A stretch of 64,000 bases of DNA, taken from contig CAJNOJ010000166.1 in assembly GCA_905250025.1 (NCBI GenBank), forward strand, positions 170,491-234,490, in the 5' to 3' direction. How positions within the stretch are numbered: position 1 is the stretch's first letter; each line of letters begins with the position of its first letter. The notes beneath the pieces are model-generated. The model ran no database searches. It was not told where the DNA came from and worked only from the letters and a program-made list of their open reading frames with translations. The position numbers and the translations under genes were made by a program. The DNA comes from Adineta ricciae. Its lineage: Eukaryota; Rotifera; Eurotatoria; Adinetida; Adinetidae. This document shows, in pieces, positions 23,852-37,241 of this stretch.

Positions 23852-24323
23852 TTACTTAAATTTTGGTTCCATCCATTTCTCTTGAACATGTTCAACTTGA
23901 TACTCTGTATGATAAGGTCGTCGCTGTTGATCAGGAGGGACTTCTTCAGGTGGTTTAACACTACGAAAGCCAGTNTCTTGATGGCTCACATGAGTTACAT
24001 CTCGCCCATTAATTGAGATAACCTGATCACCAGCGTTTAAACCATATGCATGAGCAGGCGTATCCGGATTAACCTTGGTTAGAAAAACATCTCAGTAATA
24101 AGAAAAAAAAGGTCAAAATCTTCTGTGTCTTTTCGATATATATACATACCAGCTGGATCGACAATGGGATAGAAAAATCACTACCACCTAAATAGCAAAA
24201 AAAGCACACCGACAAATTCGTCAACTACAAACAATCGCTTTTTTAAATCTAACCTTGAAGACGAAAACCCCATGGTCGATCTGTTGCTTCACGTTCAAGA
24301 TGAATTATTATAGGTGAATTCAT
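23852..24323 (-). CDS. PDZ-domain protein (PDLIM/ZASP-like N-terminus), apparently incomplete
   Basis: Starts MNSPIIIHLEREATDRPWGF at ATG 24323, then RLQGGSDFSIPLSIQLVNPD and AHAYGLNAGDQVISINGRDV, the PWGFRLQGGxDFxxPLxI signature of PDLIM/ZASP/Enigma PDZ domains, which bind alpha-actinin at muscle Z-discs and stress fibres. Two introns of about 60-70 bp are phase-consistent. After THVSHQ the expected alphaB helix and last strand are missing: the frame runs into TGFRSVKPPEEVPPDQQRR and ends at WMEPKFK. No LIM domain follows. An undetermined base (N at 23975) falls exactly at this point, so the C-terminal part of the PDZ domain may be missing from the assembly, or an unrecognised splice may exist. 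The call for the PDZ family is strong; the gene model after THVSHQ is not. Confidence 0.7.
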
Positions 24324-25141
24324 CGTCAATCAAAAAGAATATAAGACACGTTGTGCGCTGAAGTGTGTATAGATATATGTATAGATATTTATTTGTGTGT
24401 ATATAACCAAGTATCTATCTAAAAATGTTGGTATTCAATGTAGCTTCTTGCTTTAGCCAACATGCACGAGAATATAAACAACGATGAGGTTTGACATAGA
24501 TAGACAACGAGCAAAGCGAACTAACTTTCTGTTAATCCAGCCGATCGACAAAAGGACGGACGAGTTATGCAAAAAAAGGATTGTGTATATCTTTTCTTTT
24601 TCTCTGCCTCTTCTTCGTTTTCCTCTTTTCCCCTCCGATATCCTTTCACACATAACGAGTTATATAAAAAAAAAGATGAAGGCAAAGAACAGAAGGAAAT
24701 AGTAGAAACATATCCTCTAACCTTCGTCCTATCCATACATATTCTTGTATACAAAACACAGATGACTGAGTCGATGCTTGAGTAATATGAGAAAAAACAT
24801 GGACGATAGATCTTGATATCAACGGCTTTTATCCAATCAATCGACAATAAGCAAGAGTTCTTTCCTTTTTCCTTTCTCACCGATATCGAACACAGAGACA
24901 CATCCAAGTGTTTAGCGGACCGGCGACCACCGCCCCCTCACGAAACTCCGTCGCTGAGGAAAATGGAAAAACAAAGCAAGCACTCTGTCGCCTTTTAACC
25001 GCAACCATCCACATCCACGCCTCCTGCTGATCGAATGGGATCTCTATTTATTCTCCTATTCGTTATAGAATGACATTTATTTCTGACATGACAGAAGAAA
25101 GAAAAAATCATTCACAGTTTAACACGATCCTAATTATCACC
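24324..25141. other. Intergenic region, PDZ gene upstream side
   Basis: Upstream region of the PDZ gene and 3' flank of METTL5. It contains a short GC-richer island at about 24915-24965, unlike its surroundings, and CT-rich runs near 24600. Open frames here overlap on both strands and show no domain. Confidence 0.45.
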
Positions 25142-25890
25142 TCAATCTTTTATTTCAAAACGGATTAAATCAACTTCGATGGCTTTCAATGGCGCATGGC
25201 TAGCTGTCGAATTTGGACGATTTGAGCGTTTCTTCTCTAATTTCGGTATGTCAAATTGTAAAACAGCTACAACATCCATTTTCATGTCCCAGTCGTGTGC
25301 TTTCTTGTAAATATGGTCACGCGTACTTGTTTTATGCAAACTGTAAATTGAGTGTTTGGCAAGTTGTCTTGCGTGCTGTAAAAAATGCATATCAATCCCA
25401 GTCGAGCAGAACTCTTCCTGTTCGGTCGATGCAACCGAAAACGGCTTTGTCCCAAATGGTGGATTCATAATGATTGTATCGGCTTGAATGCGATGTCGGT
25501 CAACCGGTAGACGAATTCGTCGTAGATCTGTTTGAATCAAATCAATATTGGATTCGAATTCGAATTCTTCAATGTTTAGTTGACATAATCTTAATGCGTC
25601 AGAATCACAATCGAATCCAAAGACATGATCAGCACTGAGAAGACACGAGGCAATCGAAAGCATTCCTGTTCCAATGCCCAAATCAATCAATAGATTACTT
25701 TCAATATCTTCATACTGAGTTTGTGCTGTGTAGATCATTCGAGCAGCTAAAAGAGAACAATAAATACTAAGAAGACAACAGAAATTCACTAACCAAGATG
25801 TGGTGTAGTCATGTATTGTTCGAGATGTTCTTTAGCATTGGAGAAGTTTGTCACGTTGCTTAGATGAGACTCTAATTCTTTGAGTTTCAT
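25142..25890 (-). CDS. METTL5: METTL5, 18S rRNA m6A methyltransferase
   Basis: Two exons. Exon 1 starts at ATG 25890 with MKLKELESHLSNVTNFSN and ends YMTTPHL; a 48-bp intron follows; exon 2 continues AARMIYTAQTQYEDIE. The class I methyltransferase core is intact: SAM-binding LLIDLGIGTGMLSIA, acidic DCDSDALRLCQLN after strand beta2, and the catalytic NPPF motif (TIIMNPPFGTK) of N6-adenine methyltransferases. SIYSLHKTSTRDHI and KMDVVAVLQFDIP match the family C-terminal half. METTL5, stabilised by TRMT112, methylates one adenine of 18S rRNA and tunes translation. The length, about 230 residues, is close to the human protein (209). METTL5 sits just downstream of REV1 on the same strand, about 170 bp away. 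Confidence 0.93.
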
Positions 25891-26061
25891 CGTTATTTTT
25901 CTACGTATATTTCTATGAAATATAAAGAAAACGAATAAACATTCATTTTAACATATTCTCACATACGGAGATTGAATAATTTATTTATCAGAACAGAAAC
26001 AGTGAAGAAAATATTTCGTCAGAAAATAGAAGAAAGAAAAAAAAACTAGAGTCTATATCAT

Positions 26062-29000
26062 TCATGAAAGATCCATGGTGGCACCACCATACATTTGCCG
26101 AAAACGAGTTTGTACAGCTTCGATTAAGCTTTGAAAATGTTTTATCCATTGACTTTTGCTTGTCAATGGTTTTAGTTGTAATAATCCGTAGCTTAATAAC
26201 TGATGAACCATCTCCGCATTATATGAATTCAAGAGATCGATAAGGTAATTTTGAAATAGATCGAAATCTATTTGATTCGGTTCATCACTTGATTCAATCC
26301 ATTCTCGTAACATTAATTTGACATCACTCAACGATGTAAAACCAGCAATACTTGGTTGTTGTTGGAAACTTTGAGGTTTAGATTCGGTCCGAACATTCGA
26401 AGTGGTAGTAGTAGTCATAGGCTCCTCATTGAGAATGGTTTCTGTACGCCATCTTTTCACAGGTATTGAAGTTTTCTTTGTTGTTGTTGTCGGCTGCTTT
26501 TGAGGTGAATTCATTAGAACATTGAACGCATTGCTTTTCTCTTGGATAACTGGATTCAAAGGAACACTGATCGGTATCAATCGTTTTCCACCGATGGGTG
26601 GATATTTTGATTCCATTTTGCGCAGCTTCTGCGCCATTGTTATCTCTCGACGCATTTCTGGCGGAAGTTCATTGAGTACAGCTTCGTCCAGATGATCCAT
26701 GACTTGTGTAAACGATTTTTCGACAACTTCAACTCGATCTGATTCAGAATTTTGTCTCAAAACTGAAGGAGGATTTTTCAGATATTGTTCCACTTCTTGA
26801 CGAATCGGTTCAGGAAGTTCATTCATAACATGAGGATCGATTTGGCCTGGAGTATAACAATCGAGTCGCGATACTCTAAACCGATATGGAGAAAGATATT
26901 CACAATCGAAACCGTTCAATCCTACTTCTGAGGAACTGCTGTCGTTGTTGGTTCTTGTTGCATTGGCCGTTTTCTTGTCACAGAACTTTCACTTGGCTCA
27001 CCAGTATCTGCCTGATTTTCCACCGTAGTCGATGATGGTTTCGGTACTCGAAATTGATTACAATCGAATAGAGTTCGGTGTCCATTCATATCTTTACCAC
27101 TGGTATTTTTCAATGCTGACTGGAACTGTGTCATACTAATTCCAATCTAGAAAGAAATGAAAGTGTCTTCGTAAAAATTTGATGTGAAGCCACACTGTCT
27201 TACTCCACGTAAATCTGCCACAATGAAATTCATTTGTTTCAGTAACTTAATCGTTTCCAATTCAATATTGACTGGATCATCTGTATACGAATGAAGATTA
27301 ACTAATCGACTTGAATCATCTGTTCTCCCGCAACCCATAAACTTTTCTGGTTCGATGGGAGCATCTGGTGCTCGAACTCGTATTTTCACCGATAGCTGCT
27401 TTCCTTTCTGTCTTGCTTGTTTCAATCGCTTGTGTAATTCCAAAACTAACTGCTTAATAAATACTGTCAAGTCATCAAATGTTTGAAACCGTATACCATA
27501 ATTAATATCAATGGAAATCGATTTCGGTAGGTAATCTTTTGTTAATATTCGGGTATCGATACCATGCGTCATATCATACATTGTTTGTCCTTGTTTTTTT
27601 CCCAAAATATTTTTTAATTGTTCGAGAGAACAAAGATTTTGAACTTGTTTACACGTATCGACCGTCGTCTGTGGAAATGTTTGTTGTAGTTTGTCCAATA
27701 TCGATGAGCCAATACCGGGCAGATCAATTAGTTTTTGTTTCGCGATAAATTCTTGCTCATAGCCTTTCTCAACATAATATTGACCATTTGGTTTGGCTTG
27801 TCGTGTGGCTAAACGTGCTAGGAGCATGTTCGAACCCAATCCAGCCGAGCAAGGACATTTCGTATTGATCTGAATTTCTTCACGTAATAAGGCAACAAAT
27901 GTTAATGGATGAAGTGGTTTAAGATAGATAAGTAAATCAGTAAGATCGACATATAGTTCATCACATGAGACAGCTTCAACTTCCAGAGTATAACTTAATA
28001 CAGTGTCATAAAAACGATCAGAGACTTCGTGAAAACCTTCGTAGTCGTACGGTAAACATAATAATTTCGCTTGATGATTTCGACATAGCTCTTGAGCTCG
28101 ACCTAAATACATTCCATTTTTGATTCCATATTGTCGAGCAGCATAATTGCAAGAAGCTAATTCTGATCGTGAATAAAACTGATGTTCACTCTGCAAGAAA
28201 TAATCATCATTCAAATGTTCAGTCCAGAAAAGTACATACAGTTGTGGCTGCTTTTCTGCCCTTCGAATGTGTGATGGCGATAGGTTGATCGCGCAATTCA
28301 GGCTGATGTCTTGTTGCAACTGATACAAAGAAACAATCCATATCGATATGCATGTAGATTTTCTCTTTTTTCTCATCGTGAATCTTAAACAAGTAGTCCC
28401 GTTCTGTACGTTGAATAGTATTTTTCAACTCTTCTCGTCTTTTTTCGATGAGTTGACGATGTTCAGGCTTTTGACGTAGTTCTTGTACGTAGACTTTTTT
28501 GGCTACAGCTGTTGATGATAAATAATGCAGACGAGAACGTTTGAGGAATGTTTCTAAAAATTTTGGATGCTTTGCATCAAGCGCAGATTGATGATCATCA
28601 TCTTCCGTAGGAGCTTCTTCAGTTTCCGATGCCGATGAATGATCATCTTCGTCATCACTATTTGGTACATTAAAATCAGATGTGATTGGTTTCATCGGTT
28701 CAGCACGTTTAAAATTAAGTTCAGTTTGACCACGAGAGCGAGTCATATCTTTGTACATTTCATAATTGTGTGTCGATAGAAGCTTGTTTTCTTTGATACT
28801 ATTAGAAACGAATAGATACATGAATATAAAAGTAGTTTATGTGATGAATCATCTACCAATCGGTGATCCACTTGGAATTGATGACTTTGTCATTGGGCTT
28901 CAGTTTGCGAATCTTCGCATAAGGTAAATTATTCGAAATAAAATATGTGATTTTGTCTTTTGAATAATAAGCATGATAAACACCGCCGTGTTCCATCATT

Positions 29001-29318
29001 AGCTTTTTCAATTCATCCGCTGGTGGCTCTATAAAAGTTCACACGACATTATTGACTAAAATATTCTCTTATTATGTACCTGTATGACCATCAACGAATA
29101 TTGAAATACCTTGAAAGATATTACTTTTACGCTCAAGCTGTTTTGCATTGTTCGAACTATCTTTATCAAATTGTTCTTCAAGTTTACGCTTTTTGGCCTG
29201 AGTGTAGAATATGAGATTTAAACTTTATCGAAAAGAACTTTACTAAACTTACAGCCATATAACCACCCCATTCACCCCAGCCATTATCACCACGATGACT
29301 ATTGCCCCGTCCAGCCAT
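26062..29318 (-). CDS. REV1: REV1, Y-family translesion DNA polymerase
   Basis: Starts MAGRGNSHRGDNGWGEWGGY at ATG 29318. Order of domains: BRCT (NIFQGISIFVDGHTEPPADE, LKKLMMEHGGVYHAYYS, SKWITDCIKENKLLS); acidic linker; polymerase with MHIDMDCFFVSVATR and AVSCDELYVD carrying the catalytic acidic residues, CNYAARQYGIKNGM, CSAGLGSNMLLARLATRQAK, LIDLPGIGSSI and ISIDINYGIRFQ; two ubiquitin-binding motifs (IDPHVMNELPEPIRQEV, LDEAVLNELPPEMRREI); and the REV1 C-terminal helical domain from DVKLMLREWIES to the stop. REV1 inserts dCMP opposite lesions and scaffolds other translesion polymerases at PCNA-ubiquitin. Introns are about 50 bp. An in-frame stop near 26922 is removed by a 50-bp intron (26876-26925). 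All key residues look intact. Confidence 0.95.
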
Positions 29319-32300
29319 TTTCGAATATGTCTGTTAATATCTAACGATGACGAAATTCTGTTCACTTTTTGACAATCGTCTACTCATTCGAGCTTTCGAA
29401 TTGATCAATCAAAGAGTACCACGGATAGTGGGCGCTACAAGCCATTAGTTTGTAGAAAACTGTGTATTAACTTGGAATCGGCGTAAACTGATAGTTGATT
29501 AGTGTAGTTGTGATAGAAGTATTCGTTCAAAAATGGTTAGTTAGACATAGCAGACTTGTCTTAGATTTATTTAACAAAATGTTTCTACAAGTGAAACAGA
29601 AATATATAATTATGAACATCTGTGATCGTTCATACCAGTCAAACCCTCAAATTGTTATGGGTAAAATTGAAGCGTTTGATGCGCCGCTAGGTGTACTTGA
29701 AAGAACTCTGCCATCTACCGAATGAAAACGATATTCATGCGATGAATACATGAAGGATTGATTTCGATGATGCTGAATCTCATCTCTATACAGAAAACGA
29801 GATTTGAATGGTAGGAATGGAAAAGATAATGATATAGACAAAAGAAAATATACTAATGTCTTTGATCGAACGTCTGTCGATCTACCATTTTTCATCTACG
29901 TCTTCATCCATCTTTATCGTCAAGTCTTGTTTTGTTTTCGGTATGAGAAACAGGTTTGAAATCATTGTGAATTTAACATTGATGTGAAGCTAGCACCAGA
30001 AAAGGAAGAATCATCCAAAACTTTAGGTTCAAATGAAGTATAACCGAATATCGAACAACTATTTTTCACATAAAAATTTCGCATGTACTAGAATGAAGTC
30101 TATTGTTCTCTGTATTTGTCTCTTCGGTTCACATGTATGAAAAGTGGAGAGACGAATAAAACCTGTGCTTCAGATCACATTATTATGTAAATCTTCAGTA
30201 TCTATGATGAGGAATCGGTCCATTATGAACGGGTAATCTTTTTAGTTTGAAAACAACAAACTAATTATAAATGTACCAACGACCATCCATTGAGCGACGA
30301 TGTTTTAGTATATACAGCTAGTACTCGAAAATTACTAGCTGAGAAACGACCAATTAGTTCAATTCATGAAAAAAAAAGAGCAATATTTGCCTTCTATTGA
30401 CTTTCGTATGTGATATAGCGCCGTGATTCTTATCCCAGTCAAAAGCAGGAGATGTGTTTGGTGCCTAGGTACAATGTCAGATTAGTCTACGATAAAAAGT
30501 TTTTCGAATGAAAGCAATCAATTAGATCGGGCATGGATGTTTTTCTATAAAAACATCTATTTAAATAAGTTGTACTCTGACATAAGAAAAACAAGAGTGT
30601 CGATAATTATTCAATACCAGAAATCGATTTTGATCGATTAGTTGATTTGATAATTAACAGCTTTCTCCTGAAAAAAACTTGCTTGGATGTTATCTTTCGG
30701 TTAGAGATTCGTCCAGAGGGAATATGTTTTGTTTTTCCTATGAAACGATTGTCATGTTTCCAATTACAACGAAGCCATTAAGAAATAGACAACCTGGGTC
30801 TCATTATTTGAAAACAACAGCAATCGTCGTCATCGTAATGAGAGCAAAGGTAGACATGCTATAAAAAAAAAGATTTTGAATAATTGATAAAAGAACTGAG
30901 TCACATGTCAAAGTCGCGTTGAATGAGAAAAAAAAAGAATGAAAGAACTTTTTCTAGGAATTTTCGTTTAAATACAAAGTCTGAACTGAATTTAAACATG
31001 ATATTTTATTGTTCGACTTGTGTATATCTCGTTCATATTGAATTAGTTCATGGCATGCAATTTGAAAGCAGACTGCAAAAGATAATACTACACTAATTCT
31101 ATTCCATCAATCCAACAAATAGTTTCCTGATATCATCTACATGAAACTGTCTATACTCTCAACGCTTATTGGCATTAATATATTGATATTTCACTAATAC
31201 TCATACACCTTTGAAACTGACAATTTCTATTTGTTGTCATTATCACTGAAGATACACCATTGAACTTTACATAATTTCGCTACAAAGTTTTAATGAATCT
31301 TTAGGGAGTAAAGTTATCTCCAGAGAACATCTTTTGAGTAATTATATAATCGGTAGATAGCTGAGACGATATTCGAATAGTGAGGTCTCATCTAGTTTTA
31401 AGATAATAGTTTTCTTCTCTTTGTCAACTGTAAGAGAAAACATAAAATATTCTTGAGTGATCCTTATTTCATTTCTATCAGTATGATGTAACACAACTAT
31501 TTTAAACATTGGTTTTCCATATTCTCCAATCAGAGGACGAATATCACTATGTCAGTTAATCATTTTCGATGAGAAACAAATATTCGTCATGGAACTCTCC
31601 GTATAAACGATAAATACTTAGTCTTTACATCAGATAATCATTATTCAGGGTCCCACAACGTGACAAAGAAAAACATTCTCTTCAATTAGTTATGACATAG
31701 TAACACGTAAATAATGAAAATAAATGATTAAATATAGACAGCTCTACAGTTCATTTATATCTTTTTGAGAGATGGAATATCACTAATCGAATATCAAAAA
31801 TAAATTTTAAGATAACAAAACATTAAGTATGATATGGTATTTACATCAAGTTAAAACAACTTTACCATATGGTATGTGGACATACATTTTGCCGTTGACG
31901 TATTTATTGCTATTAATGATATGATATACATGTAAAAATCTTTTTTCTTTACAACTGACATTGTTATTAAAGAGTTGTCAATGCATTGAAAAGATTTATT
32001 AGGATAAGATTTAATTGAAATTTTCGAGTGTTCTTCAAGAATATTGAACAGATTTTCTTACAAGTAAATTGTGATTAATGAATAGTTCGTTTAACAAGAT
32101 TTCATTACACTTGAGTTTCTATGAAATACTAACTAGAAATTGAGTTATGGAGGAAAAAAAAGCAGAAAAATCATTGAATATTGCTGAAAAGAGTATGCGC
32201 GCTTTACTCTTATTTCTTTTGTAGATATACTTAAAGGCAAGAAGAAGAAATTTTCACACTTCTCTATTTGTCATATGTGAAGAGAACGTGTGAGACTAGT

Positions 32301-34685
32301 CAAGCTTTCTAACATAAATATTTGACACATTTGCTTTTTCAATAAGACATGCAAAAGAATACTATTCACATGAGAAAACTCGTCAGGATAGTATGAGCGG
32401 GATTAGTGCTTTACACGCATCGTATCACATTACTAACGATTGTAAACTTACACATACACATGCATTTGCTCTCTTCTCACTTTTCGGACTGTCTATTTAT
32501 CTTTGACTCTTGCATGCTAACTTCCTTCAGCTCTTATAATAAGAAAACACACGTAGAGGCGCGTTCGCATTTCATCAGTCGAAGAGAGGTAATCAGACGA
32601 TAGAGAGAAAGACATGCACAGAATATTCTTTATGTTGTTCTCGACGACGAACAGACAATGAATTTGGAGAAGACGGTTAAAAGAGAAAGAAGATCGCAAA
32701 GAAATATCCGTATAGAATAATAAATATTTGTATTTCCAATTCTTCGAGTTTTTTTTTCTCTTCTCTTACATTCTTTTTCATGCTACAACACTCGACAACG
32801 TCGTTTTTTCTTAATTCGGTCGCGTGGCACTGCGCTTCTGCTCTTCTCGCCTACAATATATATTTTTTTCCTAGATCCATCTATCTATCACTTATTCTCG
32901 CTAACAGCAACAATAATAATAAGAAGAAGAACAACGAAACGATTCGCATTTCTTCCCCACGCTAAATACAGCAAGACACCTGTTCCCAATCCTTCTCATC
33001 AGGTTATTATGGTCTGTACTAAGATGACTATGCGCGTGTATGTGTGTTGTTTCTAAAGAAGGAAGATTTATTTATGAGCCAAAATGATGTTTAATATGTT
33101 TACATTAGAATAAACTAGTTGTTGATGAATGTCTAACTAATTACATAGTATTTATATAGATGACAACAAAGGCTTAATATTTTGATGAAAGATTCTTTCA
33201 TGTCTACGATAATTAATAAACGAAGAGATTGATAAAATCTCTTTTTTATTAGAAATAAAATGTAACTGACTGGAGAGAACAACTTTCTCTCATCATTTAC
33301 CGGAAATTAAGCTATGACGACAATACTTTTTGTACTATCTAACTTCATCTATGATACCACTTTTTGGAGAAAACAAGTCAAGATTGATAATAAGTCTAAA
33401 TTCCCAGATCGACCGTAATAATAACAGACAAATGTGTGTCATGTTCTTGTACAAATCGAGTACGCTTTGACGTTTAGAAGTGAGATATTTGTCATTTATT
33501 ATAATTGACGTTGTTATTTTTCTTTTATGACCTTGTTTACTTTCTGACTTGCACTAGATAAATAATATTAGAAATCAATCCCGATCGATTGTTACAAGTA
33601 TAAAGAACGCCATCATTAAAAAAAAATAGAATTAAGTAGGCTTTTAGTTATCTTCAAAATATCGATTGGTTCGACTGTGATTTCATTTGTTTGCTCTCTG
33701 GTGATGTTTTTTTCTCTTCTTCCATATTACGTTGTTTTTTAATCCGAACGACAATAGATAACAAAAACTGTTTGTCAAGGATAAATCCACATGACTGGCA
33801 GGGAATGAAGATGAAGAATCTAGGAAGTAAGGAAATCTGCCCAGAAGTTATTTTTTTCTGGTCGATCAAAACTAGGAGAATACACTCGAACGGAGATACG
33901 TGTCAGGATATAATTTAATAACCAAACTGTCGGGAGAACATGCCGACTATACATTCGTGTTTCTACTAATTTATTCTTAATTAACTAACTGATTTTACTG
34001 TGACACACCATAATACGATAGTCATTGGCGAATTTGTATTTTTCTCACAATGGCGATCTTTCTTTGGGATTTGCCTCGATGTTCTTTTCACAGTTAGCTT
34101 TGATAGTCACTTGGCGTGCAGTGAATGAATGTAATATGATTAGATAGAAAAGAAGAAAAGGAAGAGCTTTTGGTTTTGTAGTTCACTATAGATATAATTA
34201 TCTCGAAAATAGAGTGTTGATGTGTGTGTGTGCTAAAGTACGCGCACGTTGAAATCACGCATTAGTACTGATTACTTAGAGGAAAAAGAACTAAACGACA
34301 ATTTGTTGAGAAGTAGGAGGCGACGAAGAAAAATATGAAGCAGGATGCATTTTATTCTTATTGTCAGACATCATTTTTATTTTCTTTTGATAAATAGTCT
34401 AATGAGCGCGGAGAGAAGACGAAGAAGAAGAAGAAGAAGAAGAAGAAGAAGAATTGAGAAGCAGGCAGACAATGTCAGAACGTCTTCTCTATGCTTGATC
34501 GATTTCGAAAATCGAAGTATCTCTTGTCAATGAATTGAATCAGCTCAAAGGAAGAGAAGAGAAAAGAAAAAGGACAACAAAGAAATACATCGAGTCTTAT
34601 TTCTATCAAAATAATCACATCTTGTCTTAATTAGCTCTTTCTTATCTTTAGTTTATACAACCATTTACAATCGAGAGCTACTCTG
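29319..34685. other. Long gene-poor region upstream of the Kv channel gene
   Basis: 5.4 kb of AT-rich DNA with no supported coding exon. Small open frames (29495-29725, 30679-30864, 32406-32603, 33691-33918) show no domain and no consistent splice partners. It includes a (GAA)n tract at 34421-34452 and CT-rich stretches near 32750. It may hold regulatory sequence or leader exons of the channel gene. Confidence 0.5.
34421..34452 (+). repeat. (GAA)n microsatellite
   Basis: About ten uninterrupted GAA units, 235 bp upstream of the channel ATG, in its presumed 5' leader or promoter. Confidence 0.85.
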
Positions 34686-37241
34686 ATGGATTATGAACAA
34701 CTTGGTAACGGTGAACTCTATAAAACGCCGTTAATATCCGATGCTGCTCCATCTCTATCATCTAAAACACCAATCGGACATGTGGTTAGCAATCCGATTG
34801 ATGAATGCCAGATTTCTCCATTCTTTTCCTCGTCAACGCGTGATAGTGGTTGTTATTCGAGTACCCCAGCAGAAGAATGGCATTTGATGCAACCACACCT
34901 GCTAGTGACAAATCATCATCAAAATAAACAACAAGAGCAAACACAACAACAACAACAAGACCAAAGTAAACTATTCTTACATTCAACTCATCCAACGTCA
35001 AGTCGCCGGTATTCAACGGAAAGTGAACCATTTGATAAAGTTGTTATTAACGTAAGTGGCTTACGTTTTGAAGTACGTGCATCAACATTACATCGTTTCC
35101 CGAATACATTATTGGGTGATAAACAACGCCGTGCAGATTTCTTTGACTATATGAATAATGAATACTTTTTCGAGCGGCATCGTTCATCATTCGAAGCTAT
35201 TCTTTACTTTTATCAAAGCGGTGGACGTCTGACACGACCTGAAAATATTTCGGCGGAAATCTTCTTAGAAGAAATTAAGTTTTTCGATCTTGGTATGTAA
35301 ATTCACATATCCCGACGTACTTGCCAAAATTTTCATTCTTTCTAATCGAATCTCGTCTAGTTAGATTTTCGAAGCGATCCATATCTCTAATCAAATGTGC
35401 ATATTGATGAGACAGATTGTTTTCGTTAGACAACTAAATGCATTTAAACTTTGAAAAAAAATCGTTTTATTTAATTACTATCAATTATCAGAGGAATATT
35501 TCGACGAGAACTCAGACGTTTTTGTTCGGTCGCAGTAAAAATATTATCTAATGATATGTTCGCTCGAAAAACTTTTCAAGATACATATAGAAATGAAGTT
35601 TTATAGCAGCACAACTTGCCTCCAAAAAAGAAAACGGTAATGATATTTTCCGCTCTATTTTTACTAGTAAACATAATCGGAAATGAAATTATGTAAGAAA
35701 CTCAGTTTTGTCCTCGACGGATATTAGCAATCTTCATAACTTATCGAATTTGATGATTAAAAATTCTGTTTCATGTTCCATAGGTGATGAAATCCTTAAA
35801 CGCTATCGTAAGCAGGAAGGTTATGTGGAAGAAATCCCTATTGAACGGCCAGTTAATTACTATCAAAGGAAAGTGTGGGAAGCATTTGAATGTCCGGAAT
35901 CATCAAATTTAGCACGAATCATTGCCATTGTATCGATCGTGATGATTGTGGTCTCGATCGCGTCATTTATTATTGAAACTCTTCCATCGATAAGAAATGA
36001 AATGACAGCGCCGACTGTGTTCGTTCCAAGTAATACAAGTAATACTGGATATGAAATTCAACATGGCGGAGAAACGACTTGTTTCTGGATATTCTTTGCT
36101 ATCGAAACGGTTTGCGTCACATGGTTTTGCCTAGAATTAATCGCGCGATTTCTTGTTGCACCGTCCAAGTTTGCTTTTATTAAGAATGGACCAAATATTA
36201 TCGATGTCGTTTCGATCATCCCATATTTTCTACAATTAGTTGGCCTATTTTATCAAAAGAAAGATAGTGGCGTATCGGGATTCTCATCTACGTTAACTGT
36301 ACTAAGGATCGTTCGGCTTGTTCGTGTGTTTCGAATTTTCAAACTATCTCGACATTTTAAGGTAAGAGAATATAAATAGAATGCAATTATTCTAGCCAAA
36401 TGCACAGTCAACTGCCCTTGACAATCGAATTTCTTTCTAGGGTTTACAAGTCTTAGCGTTAACCTTTTTGGCATCTTGGAAAGAATTACTTCTTCTAATG
36501 TTTTTTCTCTTTATTATTGTTGTTGTTTTTTCGTCATTTATGTATTTTGTCGAAGCAGATTATAGCAATGCTCCACCAACAAAATTACCACCGGCAACAT
36601 TGCTAACATCAGCATCAACATTAGCATCAACAACTGTACAAAATCTTGCAACTCTTGATGCGAATCAACAATTATCAACGCAACCTCCCAATCAGTTCTC
36701 TTCGATTCCTCATTCATTCTGGTTCGCTATTATCACGATGACCACAGTTGGATATGGTGATTATGTTCCTCGAACCAATCTCGGTAAAGTTATTGGTGCC
36801 ATTTGTGCATTAACCGGTGTCTTAACTATTGCATTACCAGTGCCAATTATTGTTTCAAATTTCACATATTTCTATCAACGACAGATGGAAGATAACGAAC
36901 GGCAATATCAAGCGAGTCAACGTGCACACGGCAACCATAATCAGGACAAAAATCAATTAGGTCTCAATAATGACAAAGATCACGGACCTGAATATAATGA
37001 ATGGGAAACAATACTTAATGAACCTGATTATTCCGATTATCGAGATATAACACATGCAGTAACAAAACGACTAGTGCGTAATGCATATTTCAAAGCCTTT
37101 CGTGGATCAAAGAAGATTTCTCCTGCGATGAGATACCAAAGTTTACCACCATCGTCACCACCAATGCATAGAATCTATCACACTGATGATGATTATCGTA
37201 CACGCGAAAGTGATTTGGAAAAAGTTTCTCTTCTGCATTAA
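34686..37241 (+). CDS. Shaker/Kv1-type voltage-gated potassium channel
   Basis: Three exons (34686-35293, about 35785-36360, about 36441-37241). Residues 117-204 are the T1 domain ([47 protein letters not shown]). S1-S3 follow, then a full voltage sensor: [20 protein letters not shown], seven basic residues at every third position. The pore has [12 protein letters not shown] and S6 carries [14 protein letters not shown] with the PVP kink. It should form tetrameric delayed-rectifier or A-type channels that repolarise neurons and muscle. Odd points: the S5-pore turret is about 40 residues longer than in Shaker and rich in S/T/A/P/Q; the residue after GYGD is Tyr, as in TEA-sensitive Kv1.1; the first 115 residues are Gln/Ser-rich; and the C-terminus (KVSLLH) lacks the usual ETDV PDZ ligand. 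Intron 1 (about 490 bp) is long for this locus. Confidence 0.93.

Noticed and set aside
26876..26925. Apparent frameshift or premature stop in REV1 between the polymerase and the first ubiquitin-binding motif
   Set aside because: A 50-bp GT-AG intron with a TTTAG acceptor removes the stop and restores the frame (PQK/VSRLDCYTPGQ).
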